DNA of 6,823 nucleotides from Deltaproteobacteria bacterium (GTDB lineage: Bacteria > Desulfobacterota > Desulfobacteria > Desulfobacterales > ETH-SRB1): positions 1 to 6,823 of the forward strand of contig JAUWQK010000082.1 in the NCBI GenBank assembly GCA_030611115.1, read 5' to 3'. Positions 6,603 to 6,823 of the stretch are shown piece after piece. The notes beneath the pieces are model-generated. The model saw only the letters and a list, made by a program, of their open reading frames with translations. It was not told the DNA's origin and did no database searches. The translations under genes were made by a program, and so were the position numbers. Positions within the stretch are counted from its first letter, which is position 1, and each line of letters starts with the position of its first letter.

Positions 6603-6823
6603 CTGTTATCCTTTCAACAATCTTGTTGAATTCCGCTTCGACCCTGGCCTTAAAATCTGCCTCAATCTCATAAACCTCTGTAAATTCAGCGAACGCCCAG
6701 CGGCCATAATGTCCGTGGTTATTTACCCCTGGAACCCAGTAGGTCTCCATAGTAGATTTTTTTTCCTTAGCATCTTCACGGCGATATCCCTTGATTTCAA
6801 CAATCAGGTTCAGGGGCTTGTCC
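6592..6823 (-). CDS. C-terminal end of type III-like restriction endonuclease subunit (partial, runs off window)
   Basis: The frame is open from the window edge to TGA at 6592-6594 and gives the last 76 residues. They begin KPLNLIVEIKGYRREDAKEK and continue YWVPGVNN, YGRWAFAEFTEVYEIEA. The EIKG segment resembles the E-x-K half of a PD-(D/E)xK nuclease site. The whole segment matches the conserved C-terminus of large helicase-nuclease restriction subunits (Res-like, also annotated as BPTD_3080-family endonucleases). The helicase domains would lie upstream, outside the window, so whether the gene is intact cannot be judged. The stop codon lies 11 nt inside the following dinD start region (6592-6602), indicating one transcript and coupled translation. 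Together with mod downstream, it identifies this locus as a restriction-modification module. Confidence 0.8.
   Translation of the reverse strand, partial: DKPLNLIVEIKGYRREDAKEKKSTMETYWVPGVNNHGHYGRWAFAEFTEVYEIEADFKARVEAEFNKIVERITDGN

Overview
The window is read almost entirely from the minus strand. It joins a conserved housekeeping block (positions 148-4785) to the decayed end of a DNA restriction/defence module (4928-6823). The housekeeping block encodes, in transcription order, a long tRNA nucleotidyltransferase with DHH and CBS domains, an M50 (site-2-protease-type) membrane metallopeptidase, and tryptophanyl-tRNA synthetase. As I remember it, this gene order and the DHH-CBS-nucleotidyltransferase architecture are typical of Desulfobacterota (the former Deltaproteobacteria). 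An anaerobic sulfate reducer or syntroph is therefore the best guess. That is inference; no rRNA or other phylogenetic marker is present.

The right part (6823 down to 4928) holds remnants of four genes in one direction. They are the C-terminal end of a type III-like restriction endonuclease subunit (PD-(D/E)xK 'EIKG' end), a dinD-like gene overlapping its stop, a site-specific DNA methyltransferase (mod), and the C-terminal third of a UvrD-like helicase. Apart from the endonuclease, whose upstream part lies outside the window, every gene is broken. dinD keeps its N-terminus and a short late piece out of frame. mod keeps its N-terminus up to the DPPY motif and then jumps, with a frameshift, to a later part of the protein. 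The later mod piece is cut just inside the DPGD motif and runs in frame into the helicase. At least three internal deletion scars can be located to within about 15 bp. The ancestor was probably a four-gene restriction-modification operon (endonuclease, DinD-like, methyltransferase, helicase). What remains should lack methylation and helicase activity, although the open methyltransferase-helicase chimera has a plausible coupled start and could be translated.

The non-coding DNA also has structure. Two five-copy degenerate heptamer arrays, each exactly 35 bp, sit 4 and 7 nt beyond the stop codons of trpS and the M50 gene. A 120-nt imperfect inverted repeat lies between the M50 gene and trpS. A perfect 28-bp palindrome lies inside the dinD remnant, where the same peptide is encoded on both strands. 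The TrpRS carries four cysteines spaced like the 4Fe-4S cluster motif known from Thermotoga TrpRS. I see no tRNA, rRNA, CRISPR array or intact mobile element.
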